Shown here: positions 33,150 to 43,547 of the stretch, piece after piece
How the letters are laid out: the number at the start of each line of letters is the position of its first letter
Position numbering within the stretch: the stretch's first letter is position 1
Source: Anaerobaca lacustris
Lineage (GTDB): Bacteria > Planctomycetota > Phycisphaerae > Sedimentisphaerales > Anaerobacaceae
Length of the DNA stretch: 64,000 bases
Direction: 5' to 3'
Assembly: GCF_030012215.1 (NCBI RefSeq)
Contig: NZ_JASCXX010000007.1
Location: forward strand, 142,928-206,927
Position numbers and translations under genes: made by a program
Notes under the pieces: generated by a model
What the model was told of the DNA's origin: nothing
Databases searched by the model: none
Seen by the model: the letters and a program-made list of their open reading frames with translations, nothing else

Positions 33150-33418
33150 TCCCTTTCATACAAGACATAAAACACGACATCCGAATCTCGAAACAAGCAT
33201 GAATGTTCCAATGTCCCAAGCTCAAAACTTATCCTGAGCGAAGCCGAAGGATCCAAAACGGGCTGGGCAAGAGCCGTTTGCAACATTGGGAGTTCGGTCC
33301 TTCGAGCTTGTCTCGGATTTCGGGTGTCGTGCTTCGATATTCGCCCCCTGTCTTGGCGCTTGTCTCGGATTTCGTATTTCGACATTCGTATTTCGCCAGT
33401 CGCCCGGTAATCCCCTGC
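33150..33418. repeat. intergenic low-complexity repeat tract, right of the HNH gene
   Basis: Degenerate tandem units with the cores ATTTCG and ATATTCG, in groups such as TCTCGGATTTCG (twice) and TTCGTATTTCG. These are interrupted by a CCTGAGCGAAGCCGAAGGAT element (33235-33254). The CTGAGCGAAGC core and the TTTCG units recur at 32269-32428 across the HNH/AP2 gene. No gene is encoded. Confidence 0.6.
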
Positions 33419-34165
33419 TCACCGCGTCATCAGCGCGAACACGCCCCAGCCCAGGTATTCACGCGTGTACGCGGCGTGGCGCTCGGGTTCCGAGGTCAGC
33501 TTGGCTCGAACCTCTTTCGCGAGCTCGTCGTCGGGATGGGCTTGGAGCCATCGGCGCATGGTGAGCCACTTGGCCGCCTCGTATCGGTCCCAGCCGTCCT
33601 GGTCTGCCAGAACCATTTCCACGACGTCGTAGCCGAGGCGGCCGAAAGACGCGAGAAGTTCCGGGAGCAGGAGAAAGTCGGAGATGGAGCCGGCATGACA
33701 CTCCCTGGCAACCTCTTCCGTCGGCGGCAACTGCCGCCAGTAGGGCTCGCCGATGAGGATGATCCCTCCGCTGCGCAGGCTCCGCGCCAGAAGCTCGATC
33801 GTCCCGGCGACTCCGCCGCCGATCCACGTGGCGCCGAGACAGGCGGCCACACCGGCCTTCTCGTCGCAGACGTAGCCGGCCGCATCGCCATGAATGAACT
33901 TGACTCGATCGGCGACGCCGAGTTCTTCAGCGCGGAGTTTCGCTTGCTCGGTGAACAACCGGCTCATGTCGATGCCGGTACCGATGACGCCGTGATCGCG
34001 TGCCCAGGTGCACAGCATCTCCCCCGAACCGCTGCCGAGGTCGAGCACTCGCGTCCCCCTATCCAGACGCAGCGCTGCGCCGAGAGTGGCGAGCTTCTCG
34101 GCTGTGAACGGGTTGTGGATGCGGTGAGCGCTTTCGCTGATGTTGAAGATTCGTGGAATATCCAA
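33419..34165 (-). CDS. SAM-dependent methyltransferase (Methyltransf_11/25 type)
   Basis: About 248 residues. The start is taken as TTG 34165 because a perfect AAGGAGG sits 8 bases upstream; the longer GTG frame at 34204 would place that ribosome site inside the gene. Motif I VLDLGSGSGEMLC, post-I TGIDMSRLFTEQAK and the acidic GDAAGYV are followed by GGIILIGEPYWRQLPP. Similar proteins are annotated as small-molecule (often cyclopropane/ubiquinone-like) methyltransferases. The substrate is unknown. It stands alone between the HNH region and the restriction system. Confidence 0.82.
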   Translation of the reverse strand: MDIPRIFNISESAHRIHNPFTAEKLATLGAALRLDRGTRVLDLGSGSGEMLCTWARDHGVIGTGIDMSRLFTEQAKLRAEELGVADRVKFIHGDAAGYVCDEKAGVAACLGATWIGGGVAGTIELLARSLRSGGIILIGEPYWRQLPPTEEVARECHAGSISDFLLLPELLASFGRLGYDVVEMVLADQDGWDRYEAAKWLTMRRWLQAHPDDELAKEVRAKLTSEPERHAAYTREYLGWGVFALMTR

Positions 34166-34468
34166 TGCAGAAACCTCCTTACGGGTGTGAATAGATTCGG
34201 GCACACCCTACGCCTGCTGAATGGACATCGATCATCATATATCATACTATGGACCATACGTTGTTATATCATATACGAACACTTTCTTGGCCGCAACGAG
34301 AAAATCGTCACAATTCCCCTTTCTTCCTTGAGGGGGGCGTCCGGTTCCCGGGCGGGAGCGAGGATTGCTAAGTGCCTACACAGAAACGAATTACTGGAAG
34401 ACGCCGGCACGAGCATGGCATCCCAGGCATGTCGCTAAGCAAAATGAGTAAGCTGTCCCTGGAATTAC
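34166..34468. other. AT-richer intergenic region
   Basis: About 300 bases, no gene. It is clearly richer in A/T than the surroundings (runs such as TATATCATATACGAAC near 34265), marking the edge of the restriction-modification island and probably holding the methyltransferase promoter. Confidence 0.55.
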
Positions 34469-35959
34469 CTATGTGGGCTCCGCCTTGTTGTGAATTACTT
34501 CTTCATTCGTAAGCCTGATGGCCTTCTGCTCTTCGTGATAGGCTTGTGTCCTTTTTGCATTCGCCTCAAGCGCAAGGCGGTTGATTTCAGCCTGAGCCAA
34601 CTCCGTCTTCAACAGAGGAATAGGAACTTGTGAAACATGATGGGCATCAATTTCGCCGACAGCCGACCCATAGGAAAAGCGAGTGATCAGTTTCCGCCCA
34701 TAACCTGTGGCAAGAAACACATAAAGATACCCCGCAACCTCAGGCGCCGCAGGCAGAACGCGAATGATATGCTGACTCGCGGCAAATCCCTTCCAATGCT
34801 TCGGAGCAAACGCGACCTTGCCAATTGTTCCGCTACAGGTGATTAGGACCATGTTCTCCTCAAGCGCAAGCTGTTCGCGGATGCGCGGCCCATGAATCTT
34901 CAGCGACAAGAACTTCCTATCTGTAGGGTCCAGTTGATGAATCTGTTTGCCACCAAAAAAAGGCACGCCTTGGCCTTCCTCCACGTAAACCCGTGCGAAC
35001 CGTCCCGGAAGGACCACGCGTTTCGATATTCGCGGATCGCCAATGGTGGTTATTTCGCTGGCTTCCTTACTGATGCTTGCCATGATGGCGTCAACGGTCG
35101 GGTCGTGATACGAAGCGTCTAACCGTCCGCGCAGTCTGGACAGCGTCACCGTGTAGTTGCTTACTCCAGCCTCCTTTGCGAAAGCACGCGGGCGGAGCTT
35201 CGCCAGTGCCGGCAGTTTGAGCGCATCGCAAAGAATGCGTTCCGCCTCTTCGAGTAAGGCATTGGACTCGTCGCGCAAGGCATAGGAATGAATGACAAGA
35301 TCGTGAATCTGTTTCTTGAGAATCGGCGGTGGATTAGGCAGCGGAACCGTTTCAAGGTGCGAAGGCTCGATGTGCGGGATCATGGCCCCATATTCGTTCG
35401 ATTTGACGAGAGCCCGTCCGGTCTTGGTGTTAAGAAAAGCGTAAAGATAACCGGCGGTATCGGGCTCGGAACACTCGATGCGAATCACATCATCGCTTAT
35501 GATTCTGCCGTCCAGCGTGCGAGATACGTAAGTCGTTCTGCCAATGCTCCCTGACCTTCCTGAACGCGTCATTAGGATCTGCCCGTACTTGGCACGCAGA
35601 TCTTCAATGTCTGTCTTTGTAAGTGGAGACAGATATCCAGCTGGCCTTGGATCGATTTCTGTAATCTGCCCCGGCTGGAGAATGGGATAGTCAGAGTATT
35701 CCACCCAGTGTCGTTTGAACCGGTTTGGATATGAAGCACTGGCAAGGCCTTGGCTTCCAGCCATCTTCTTTGCTGGCCACCTGCATTCTTCCAGTAGCTC
35801 TCTTGCATGTCGCCCTTCAATGTCGAACACAGCCGCCTTCAGGCGCGACTCCCTTTGAATGACCTCCCGCAGGCTGACGCTGCACCATCGCAATTCCTCC
35901 TCGGGGAGTTCAATCGGGTCGGGCGCAAGCACGAAGGCTTCGGCGGATTGATTTACCAT
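34469..35959 (-). CDS. restriction-modification specificity subunit (HsdS-like)
   Basis: About 496 residues from ATG 35959, preceded by GGAGGG and overlapping the methylase gene by 7 bases. Two target-recognition halves of similar design are visible. The first ends with IPHIEPSHLETVPLPNPPPI and a helical spacer; the second has ILMTRSG-like ENMVLITCSGTIGKVAFAP and ends with VGEIDAHHVSQVPIPLL and a second helical spacer. This is the usual TRD-CR-TRD-CR layout. It determines the DNA sequence recognised by the partner encoded upstream. Codon use and base composition are less GC-rich than in flanking housekeeping genes, suggesting acquisition. Confidence 0.82.
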   Translation of the reverse strand: MVNQSAEAFVLAPDPIELPEEELRWCSVSLREVIQRESRLKAAVFDIEGRHARELLEECRWPAKKMAGSQGLASASYPNRFKRHWVEYSDYPILQPGQITEIDPRPAGYLSPLTKTDIEDLRAKYGQILMTRSGRSGSIGRTTYVSRTLDGRIISDDVIRIECSEPDTAGYLYAFLNTKTGRALVKSNEYGAMIPHIEPSHLETVPLPNPPPILKKQIHDLVIHSYALRDESNALLEEAERILCDALKLPALAKLRPRAFAKEAGVSNYTVTLSRLRGRLDASYHDPTVDAIMASISKEASEITTIGDPRISKRVVLPGRFARVYVEEGQGVPFFGGKQIHQLDPTDRKFLSLKIHGPRIREQLALEENMVLITCSGTIGKVAFAPKHWKGFAASQHIIRVLPAAPEVAGYLYVFLATGYGRKLITRFSYGSAVGEIDAHHVSQVPIPLLKTELAQAEINRLALEANAKRTQAYHEEQKAIRLTNEEVIHNKAEPT

Positions 35960-37968
35960 GCGATTCCCTCCGCCTTGCGCCACTTCTCGAATACCTCAGG
36001 GACAAGCAACGTCTGATCGTCCAGCACCTTTCTCTTCGATTGCATTCTTGCCGTACGCGCGCCGTCCGCCGTCTCGCCCAGCTCGATGACTTCCACATCG
36101 GGAACGAGGAGTTCATTGCCCTGTTTGTCCCTCTTGAAAAGGGGATTGCCGCGCTTGTCATGTCCAACGCGCTCCACCATCGCCATGAAGATAGGATAAT
36201 CGGCCATCTTGCGCGTCCGCTCCTGCCTGCCAATTTCTTTCTCCGTTTTTTTGCGGAGGAACAAGACGGATGTGAATGTGCCGTTTCGCGGCTGGAATGT
36301 GTCCTCGTGCAGGTCAATACTGCCGAGAATCCGCGTCTTCTCCATCAGCCATTGCCGGATGTAACCGAGTCCCGGCGAACTGAGAATGGAGTCGGGTAGG
36401 ACAATCCCCATGCGCCCGCCGGGCTTCAGCAGTTGCAGGCATCGCTCGATAAAGAGTTGTTCGGGGGGTACGGAGCCCTGCAGTCTCTCAGTCAACGTCC
36501 AGCGGTCGCGGTCCGTCTTATCACGTTCCCAAATATGCCCGAGGTCGAACTGTTCGAGAATGTGCGAATCCTTGATCGGGATCTTGCTGCCGAACGGAGG
36601 GTTGGTCAAGATCACATCGAACAAGCCGATGGCGTCGTGCTTGCGAAGAGCGGGCTCCTTCAGATCGAAAGCCTTTGTCACGCTCCTGCGAAAGTCCGTC
36701 TCCCATGTGTGTGGCGGCAGAAGGGAGTCGGTCTGGAAGATGTTGCCGCTGCCGTCATTGTTCATGACCATGTTCATTTTGGTAGCTTTGACGAGATCTG
36801 GGTTGAGGTCGAAGCCGAAGAAATTCGCCCCTGCGATCTCGCTGATCCGCTCCTGGAAAAGTCGCTTCTCGTCATCCGTCCACTTGGCCTTGGGGCGCTC
36901 CCACTCCTCGATCAGCCTGTCCTCCAGGCTTTGAATAACCTTGTTCATAGCAACGACCAAAAACCCGCCGGTGCCACACGAGGGATCCAGCACCTTGTCG
37001 TCGGCGGTGGGGGCCAACATTTCGACGGCCATGTGCATGACATTGCGCGGTGTGAAGAACTCGCCGCGGTCACCGCGCAGGTTCGCGCCGACGAGTTCCT
37101 CGTAGGCTTTACCCTTGATATCGATATGAGTGTTGAGAAGCGAGTACTTCTGAAGCTCGCTGACGATATAGGCCAGACTGCGCGGCTTAAGTTTGATCTC
37201 GTCGTTTCGCTCGAAGATGCGCGCATGCTTCTTCTTGACTCGGTCGAAGATGGCACCAATGCGTTTCTTGACGGTAAGCTGGCCGTCTGGGTTGGATCGC
37301 TCGCCGGAGGCAGCATAGAACTCCAGCGGCTTCCCGATGTTCCGCTCATCTTCGATTTTGCAGAAGATGACCTTCAAGAGCTCGAAGAACGCAGGCTGTT
37401 TCTGCATTCCATCCGTGACGTAGATGTGATTGTGGCAGGTCTTGAAGACGAAGAGCAGGTTGTCTTCCACCGCATTCTTAAGAGTGTGCCGCTTCGGCCG
37501 ATCAATGTCCTCAAGGCGACCGTCCGCTGAAGGGATATCGTTGAAGTCGATGAACTCGATCTTGCCCTCTTCGTTCACGATCTTGCGGAAGACTTCTTTC
37601 TGCTTGCCATTCGTCCACAAGCCCCATTCGCAGTTGGGGCAAGCCGACATGTAGGACTGGAGTTGGCCGACGCCATCTTTCTTCGCGGTGGGCGGAACAC
37701 TCTCTTTCTTGCACTCGATTATGACGTGAACATACTGCTGGGCGCGCTCGAGAGCGTCGCCCGCGAAGACAACAATGTCCGCGCGAGGCTTGCGAGACCC
37801 GACATTCACGGTGAACTCGACGGCGATTCGATCCTTGGGGTACTTGTGCTCGTTGACGAGCCGCTTTTCGATGTTCTGCCGGACGTACTCCTCGGGCGTG
37901 TCGTTCCTGAATTTGCCGTCGATATAGTCACAGACCTTGCCTTCAGGGATTACGATCAATTCGGTCAT
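35953..37968 (-). CDS. fused restriction nuclease / N6-adenine DNA methyltransferase (BcgI-like or type I-like RM subunit)
   Basis: 671 residues. Residues ~1-160 form an HsdR-N-type PD-(D/E)xK nuclease domain: RADIVVFAGD, then VIIECKKES, then the VGQLQSYMSACPNCEWGLW helix typical of these nucleases. Residues ~270-600 are an N6-adenine methylase with GEFFTPRNVMHMAVEML, the SAM motif LDPSCGTGGFLVVA and the catalytic NPPFG. Full HsdM proteins lack the nuclease part, and no hsdR translocase gene is present. The same domain order (nuclease-methylase in one chain plus a separate S protein) is known for BcgI-type enzymes that cut both sides of the site. A modification-only or regulatory role of the domain is the alternative. 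Confidence 0.83.
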   Translation of the reverse strand: MTELIVIPEGKVCDYIDGKFRNDTPEEYVRQNIEKRLVNEHKYPKDRIAVEFTVNVGSRKPRADIVVFAGDALERAQQYVHVIIECKKESVPPTAKKDGVGQLQSYMSACPNCEWGLWTNGKQKEVFRKIVNEEGKIEFIDFNDIPSADGRLEDIDRPKRHTLKNAVEDNLLFVFKTCHNHIYVTDGMQKQPAFFELLKVIFCKIEDERNIGKPLEFYAASGERSNPDGQLTVKKRIGAIFDRVKKKHARIFERNDEIKLKPRSLAYIVSELQKYSLLNTHIDIKGKAYEELVGANLRGDRGEFFTPRNVMHMAVEMLAPTADDKVLDPSCGTGGFLVVAMNKVIQSLEDRLIEEWERPKAKWTDDEKRLFQERISEIAGANFFGFDLNPDLVKATKMNMVMNNDGSGNIFQTDSLLPPHTWETDFRRSVTKAFDLKEPALRKHDAIGLFDVILTNPPFGSKIPIKDSHILEQFDLGHIWERDKTDRDRWTLTERLQGSVPPEQLFIERCLQLLKPGGRMGIVLPDSILSSPGLGYIRQWLMEKTRILGSIDLHEDTFQPRNGTFTSVLFLRKKTEKEIGRQERTRKMADYPIFMAMVERVGHDKRGNPLFKRDKQGNELLVPDVEVIELGETADGARTARMQSKRKVLDDQTLLVPEVFEKWRKAEGIAW

Positions 37969-38390
37969 TGCGCCAATCCTCTATGCTCCCAGGGCTACAC
38001 CTACACATTTCACATCGTCGCCTTGGCGCGTCCACTGCGGTCCGCCTTGGGCTCCACTTCATTTGCCGCGCGTTTGGCCGTGTATTGTGGCGGCAACCGG
38101 GCGGCAAGACCAGCGAAAAACGGCGGGTGAAAACGCGCTTCCGGACGAGGGTCGGATCAGAGTGGAATCTGCGGGGGTGGTCGTGGCGGGGGCGGTGCGG
38201 TTTTGCGGTGTTCGGGTCTCGCATGAATCCCTCCGTGCGCGCTTCAGCACAGGCGCGCTTGGATCCGCATGGGCTCTGAAGCGCATCCTACGATTCGTTC
38301 GAGCGAAGGCGGTTGTGGGCCGCCTTCGCCCGCTCGGTCTATGTGTAACGACGCCGGTTGTTTCGCTTTGAACCCGGCGTCGATTGGCGT
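37969..38390. other. non-coding region right of the restriction system
   Basis: About 420 bases, no supportable gene; short Arg/Pro-rich frames are composition artefacts. It should hold the promoter of the minus-strand restriction system. A hairpin at 38300-38336 is listed separately. Confidence 0.55.
38300..38336 (-). terminator. hairpin downstream of the small ORF
   Basis: Inverted repeat CGAGCGAAGGCGG / CCGCCTTCGCCCGCTCG (two-base bulge, 7-base loop), 55 bases after the stop of the 55-residue ORF. No strong T-tract on the minus strand, so a terminator role is only probable. Confidence 0.4.
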
Positions 38391-38558
38391 CTACGGACGA
38401 ACCGTATCCTGGAGGTTCCGCTGGTGTCTCTTGAGTTCCTCTGTCCCTTGCTGCCAGTATTCCAGTTGCTCCTGTAAGGTCTTTCCCTCCAGCCGCTTCA
38501 TGACCTGCTCGGCGCCCTGCCGTTTCATGCGAACGCAATCAAAGGTCTTCGTCTTCAT
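38391..38558 (-). CDS. small protein, antitoxin-like (55 residues)
   Basis: 55 codons with ATG 38558 and a strong GGAGG 9 bases upstream. The sequence begins MKTKTFDCVRMKRQGAEQVM and continues through KTLQEQLEYWQQGTEELKRH. It is almost entirely helical and charged. I recognise the general pattern (M-K-T-x-x-F-D-C-V-x-M-K-R, later L-E-Y-W-x-x-x-T-E-E-L) as that of small proteins often found beside toxin-type genes, but I cannot name a family with certainty. It overlaps the end of another tiny frame by 20 bases. No toxin gene is evident next to it. Confidence 0.6.
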   Translation of the reverse strand: MKTKTFDCVRMKRQGAEQVMKRLEGKTLQEQLEYWQQGTEELKRHQRNLQDTVRP

Positions 38559-38628
38559 ATCCAATGACCTCCAGCGGCGAATAGATGGCGATGTCGGCGT
38601 AGACCGAGATATTTCTTTGCCCTGCCAT
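38539..38628 (-). CDS. tiny hypothetical ORF overlapping the antitoxin-like gene
   Basis: 29 codons from ATG 38628 (begins MAGQRNISVYADIAIYSPLE, ends YEDEDL). The frame stays open upstream to about 38730 with a reasonable PLIARLGFPLVADRHAVIIE segment. It may therefore be the C-terminal end of a ~60-residue protein starting at a GTG, or the remnant of a larger lost gene. It ends inside the next ORF (20-base overlap), an arrangement common in toxin-antitoxin pairs. No function assigned. Confidence 0.3.
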   Translation of the reverse strand: MAGQRNISVYADIAIYSPLEVIGYEDEDL

Positions 38629-38807
38629 ACCCTCTATGATAACGGCATGTCGGTCCGCGACCAACGGAAAACCAAGCCGGGCGATGAGCGGAATCGAAGG
38701 AGTGAACACCGCCCTGCAGGCGGTGGATCACCCCAACGTTCCACCGTTCCAGTATTCCCTTTCTTGCGCGGGCATGCCGCTGAGAGCCGCGTTGTCTTAC
38801 ACCTGCG

Positions 38808-40736
<1,929 letters not shown>

Positions 40737-41134
40737 CGCAAACGTCCTTTCCTTGGTCTCGATCCGCCCGGCGAATCGCGCATGAGAAATCAAATCAATC
40801 GGTACAGGAAAAGTGCAAAAGACGTGCCAGTCATTGCCCTTCCTGGGCGAGGTGGTTCTAACTGGCTTTCACATAAGATGTTATAGTCGCCTTGTTGTGC
40901 AGCCGGGTCGGAATGGCGAGCCCTGTGCACTCCCCGCATTGTCACATCGCGTGCCATTTTGGCAGGGCTTGGCGTCTGCCCGGTCGCAGCAGGCCGAGAG
41001 CCTCGCCGCACGGTTTTTCGTTTGCCGACGGCCTTGCCGCCCTCCTATAATACGGCGTCCAGCTAATCGCAGGAAGCTGTGACGATCGGTCTGCGGTCGA
41101 AAGCCCGCGGATCGCCTCCATCGCGAAGCGCCTC
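40737..41134. other. intergenic region between dnaK and tRNA-Leu
   Basis: About 400 bases with divergent promoters only: the dnaK leader on the minus strand and the tRNA promoter at 41022-41051. No CIRCE element and no gene were seen. Confidence 0.6.
41022..41051 (+). promoter_or_regulatory. promoter of tRNA-Leu
   Basis: -35 TTGCCG (41022-41027), 18-base spacer, perfect -10 TATAAT (41046-41051), about 85 bases before the mature tRNA 5' end. Confidence 0.55.
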
Positions 41135-41217
41135 GGCCGAGTGGCGGAATGGCAGACGCTGGGGACTTAAAATCCCCTGCCCGCAAGGGCGTGTGGGTTC
41201 AAATCCCACCTCGGCTA
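41135..41217 (+). tRNA. tRNA-Leu (anticodon UAA)
   Basis: An 83-base type II tRNA. The acceptor 5' strand GGCCGAG pairs with CTCGGCT (first pair G-U, as in E. coli tRNA-Leu). The D region is GGCGGAATGGCAGAC. The anticodon stem-loop GGGGACTTAAAATCCCC has anticodon TAA. A long variable arm TGCCCGCAAGGGCGT follows, then T-arm GTGGG TTCAAAT CCCAC and discriminator A. CCA is not encoded. It reads UUA (and UUG by wobble). Confidence 0.96.
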
Positions 41218-41280
41218 TTCTGCGGCCGTGCCGCAGCGTCACGAAGCAGACGATCAGGAAGGACGTGGAGAAGCTAAGTC

Positions 41281-42612
41281 ATGGCAGAAAAGGATCTTAG
41301 ACTCGTCGATACCGATAAGCCCAACCTCTACCGCGAGACGTTCCCGTACAGCGAATTCCCCAAGGTCATTTTTGACCACGAGCGGGTGGAATACGAGATA
41401 CCAGAGAAGATCTGGATCACCGATACGACGTTCCGCGACGGCCAGCAAGCCAAGCCCCCGTTCATGCCCGAGCAGATCCTCCGCATCTACGATCTCCTGC
41501 ACGAGATCGACGGCGGCACCGGCCTGATCCGACAGTGCGAGTTCTTCCTCTACTCCGAACGAGACCGCAAGGCCGTCGAATTGTGCCAGGAGCGGGGCTA
41601 CGAATACCCCGAGATCACGGGGTGGATTCGCGCGGTGGCCGCTGATTTCAAGCTGGTTTCGCAGATGGGCCTGAAGGAGACGGGCATCCTGACCTCGGCC
41701 AGCGACTACCACATTTTCCTCAAGCTCCGCAAGACGCGATCGCAGGCCCTCAGCGGCTATCTCGACATCGTCAAGGCGGCGCTGGACAGCGGGGTTCAGC
41801 CGCGCTGCCACTTCGAGGACGTCACACGGGCCGATTTCGACGGCTTCGTGCTGCCTTTCGCCAACGAGCTGCTCAAGATCGGCGACGACTACAGCCAGCC
41901 GGTCAAGATCCGCCTCTGCGATACGCTGGGGTTCGGGCTTCCGTGGCCCGGCGTGGCTCTGCCCCGCAGCGTTCCGAAGCTGGTGCAAGGTCTGCGAAAG
42001 ATCGGAGTGCCGGCCGAGCAGCTCGAATGGCACGGCCACAACGATTTCCACAAGGTTCTGGTCGATGCCTCGACCGCCTGGCTCTATGGCTGTTGCGCGG
42101 CCAATGCGGCGATTTTCGGCTGCGGCGAGCGGACCGGCAACCCGCCGCTCGAAGCCCTGGTCGTCGAGCACGCCCAGCTCAAGGGGATGACGGAAGGCGT
42201 CAACTACGCCGCGATCACCGAGTTGGCCGAGTACGTACGCAAAGAGATGAATTTCGAGATTCCGCGCAACTATCCGCTCGTCGGACGTGATTTCAACGTG
42301 ACGCGGGCCGGCATCCACGCCGACGGCCTGCTCAAGAACGAAGAGATCTACAACTGCTTCGACACGGAGAAGCTGCTGAAGCGCTCGGTGGGGGTGGCCA
42401 TCACCGACAAGACGGGCGCCGCGGGCATCAAGCACTGGGTCGAGGCGCATTACGACATCCAGATCGCCAAACACGACCCGCGCATCGTGAAGATCAAAGA
42501 CCTGATCGACGCCGAGTATGCCGCCGATCGCGTCTCGGTGATCTCGGACGACGAGATGTTCGCCTGGGTCGGCGAGGTCTTCGGGACCGACGTGCCGGCA
42601 TTGAGATCGTAG
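41281..42612 (+). CDS. Re-citrate synthase candidate (isopropylmalate/homocitrate synthase superfamily)
   Basis: 443 residues, a DRE-TIM aldolase-family acyltransferase. IWITDTTFRDGQQAKPPF holds the metal-binding D and catalytic R. Further motifs are QCEFFLYSERDRKAVELC, GWIRAVAADFKLVSQMGLKE, ILTSASDYHIFLKL and the metal His pair LEWHGHNDFHKVL, then GERTGNPPLEALV. The long strings around GWIR, SASDYHIF and RCHFEDVTRAD are those I associate with the Re-face citrate synthase of Clostridium kluyveri and other anaerobes rather than with LeuA or NifV. It would condense acetyl-CoA and oxaloacetate. The LeuA regulatory domain is absent. A homocitrate-synthase role remains possible. Confidence 0.68.
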   Translation: MAEKDLRLVDTDKPNLYRETFPYSEFPKVIFDHERVEYEIPEKIWITDTTFRDGQQAKPPFMPEQILRIYDLLHEIDGGTGLIRQCEFFLYSERDRKAVELCQERGYEYPEITGWIRAVAADFKLVSQMGLKETGILTSASDYHIFLKLRKTRSQALSGYLDIVKAALDSGVQPRCHFEDVTRADFDGFVLPFANELLKIGDDYSQPVKIRLCDTLGFGLPWPGVALPRSVPKLVQGLRKIGVPAEQLEWHGHNDFHKVLVDASTAWLYGCCAANAAIFGCGERTGNPPLEALVVEHAQLKGMTEGVNYAAITELAEYVRKEMNFEIPRNYPLVGRDFNVTRAGIHADGLLKNEEIYNCFDTEKLLKRSVGVAITDKTGAAGIKHWVEAHYDIQIAKHDPRIVKIKDLIDAEYAADRVSVISDDEMFAWVGEVFGTDVPALRS

Positions 42613-42662
42613 GAGTCTGCCGGCTCCACCGTTTCGCACTTGATTCATGGGGATTTGGGCTC

Positions 42663-43424
42663 ATGGACGAGATCAGGGCCGTACTGTTCGATCTTGGGGA
42701 GACCCTGCTGACCTTCGGCAAGGTGGGTACGACGAAGCTGATCCTGCAGGGCGCGCGGTCGTCGTACGACTTTCTGCGCCAGGAGGGCCAGCCCATCGGC
42801 AGTTTCGCGGGCTACTTCCTGCGCTATCTCGTGCGCCTTCGACTGCGCTATTTCCTCGCCGAGTTCCGGGGCAAGGACTTCGATTCGTTGGCTCTGTTGC
42901 AGCAGGTGGGGCGCAGGGAAGGGATCGACTTTTCTCGCGAGCAGTGGGAAGAGGTGATCTGGCGCTGGTACGAGCCGCTGAGCCGACTGGCCGAGATCGA
43001 GCCGGATCTGCACGAGACGCTGGCCAACCTGACGGAATCCGGCGTCAGGTTGGGTATCGTCTCCAACACGTTCGTGAATCGCGCCTCGCTCGACAGACAG
43101 TTGGCCGGTCTGGGCCTGCTGGATTTCTTCCCCATGCGATTGTACTCCTATGAACTGATGCTGCGCAAGCCCGACGCGCGTCTGTTCCGCATTGCGGCCG
43201 AACGGATCGGCGAGGCCCCGGAGCGCATTCTGTTCGTCGGCGACCGCATCGACCTGGACGTCCGGCCCGCACTCGACTGCGGTATGGCCGCCGCACTGAA
43301 GGATGCCTACACCAATCGCGGCAAGGCGACCCCGGCCGGAGCCCATCGGATCGAAAACGTCGCCGAATTGCCGGCCCTCATCGAGCGGATCAACTCCTCG
43401 GCAACCCAGCCTGCTTCGACCTGA
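42663..43424 (+). CDS. HAD-superfamily hydrolase
   Basis: 253 residues. Motif I is AVLFDLGETLL (nucleophile Asp; the +2 position is Gly rather than the usual Asp, as in some HAD subgroups). Motif II is LGIVSNTFVN, the motif III lysine is in MLRKPDARLF, and motif IV is ILFVGDRIDLDVRPAL. A helical cap of about 100 residues lies between motifs I and II (C1 type). Likely a phosphatase or phosphonatase-like enzyme in the cytosol; substrate unknown. It starts 50 bases after the Re-citrate synthase gene and may be co-transcribed. Confidence 0.82.
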   Translation: MDEIRAVLFDLGETLLTFGKVGTTKLILQGARSSYDFLRQEGQPIGSFAGYFLRYLVRLRLRYFLAEFRGKDFDSLALLQQVGRREGIDFSREQWEEVIWRWYEPLSRLAEIEPDLHETLANLTESGVRLGIVSNTFVNRASLDRQLAGLGLLDFFPMRLYSYELMLRKPDARLFRIAAERIGEAPERILFVGDRIDLDVRPALDCGMAAALKDAYTNRGKATPAGAHRIENVAELPALIERINSSATQPAST

Positions 43425-43468
43425 GAGGAACACCGGACCCATTCGTGGCAACGGGAGGCCAAAGCGGA

Positions 43469-43497
43469 TTGACATGCGTTGGTTTCCCTCATAGTAT
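43469..43497 (+). promoter_or_regulatory. promoter of trxA-trxB
   Basis: Perfect -35 TTGACA (43469-43474), 17-base spacer, -10 TAGTAT (43492-43497). The leader to trxA would be about 44 bases. Confidence 0.6.
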
Positions 43498-43547
43498 CGC
43501 GGCTCAACCATCCATACGATGAACGCCTTACTTCGAGGAGAACGCCG

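Noticed and set aside
37943..38224. 93-codon Arg/Pro-rich minus-strand ORF upstream of the restriction system
   Set aside because: Overlaps the start of the methylase gene and has filler composition.
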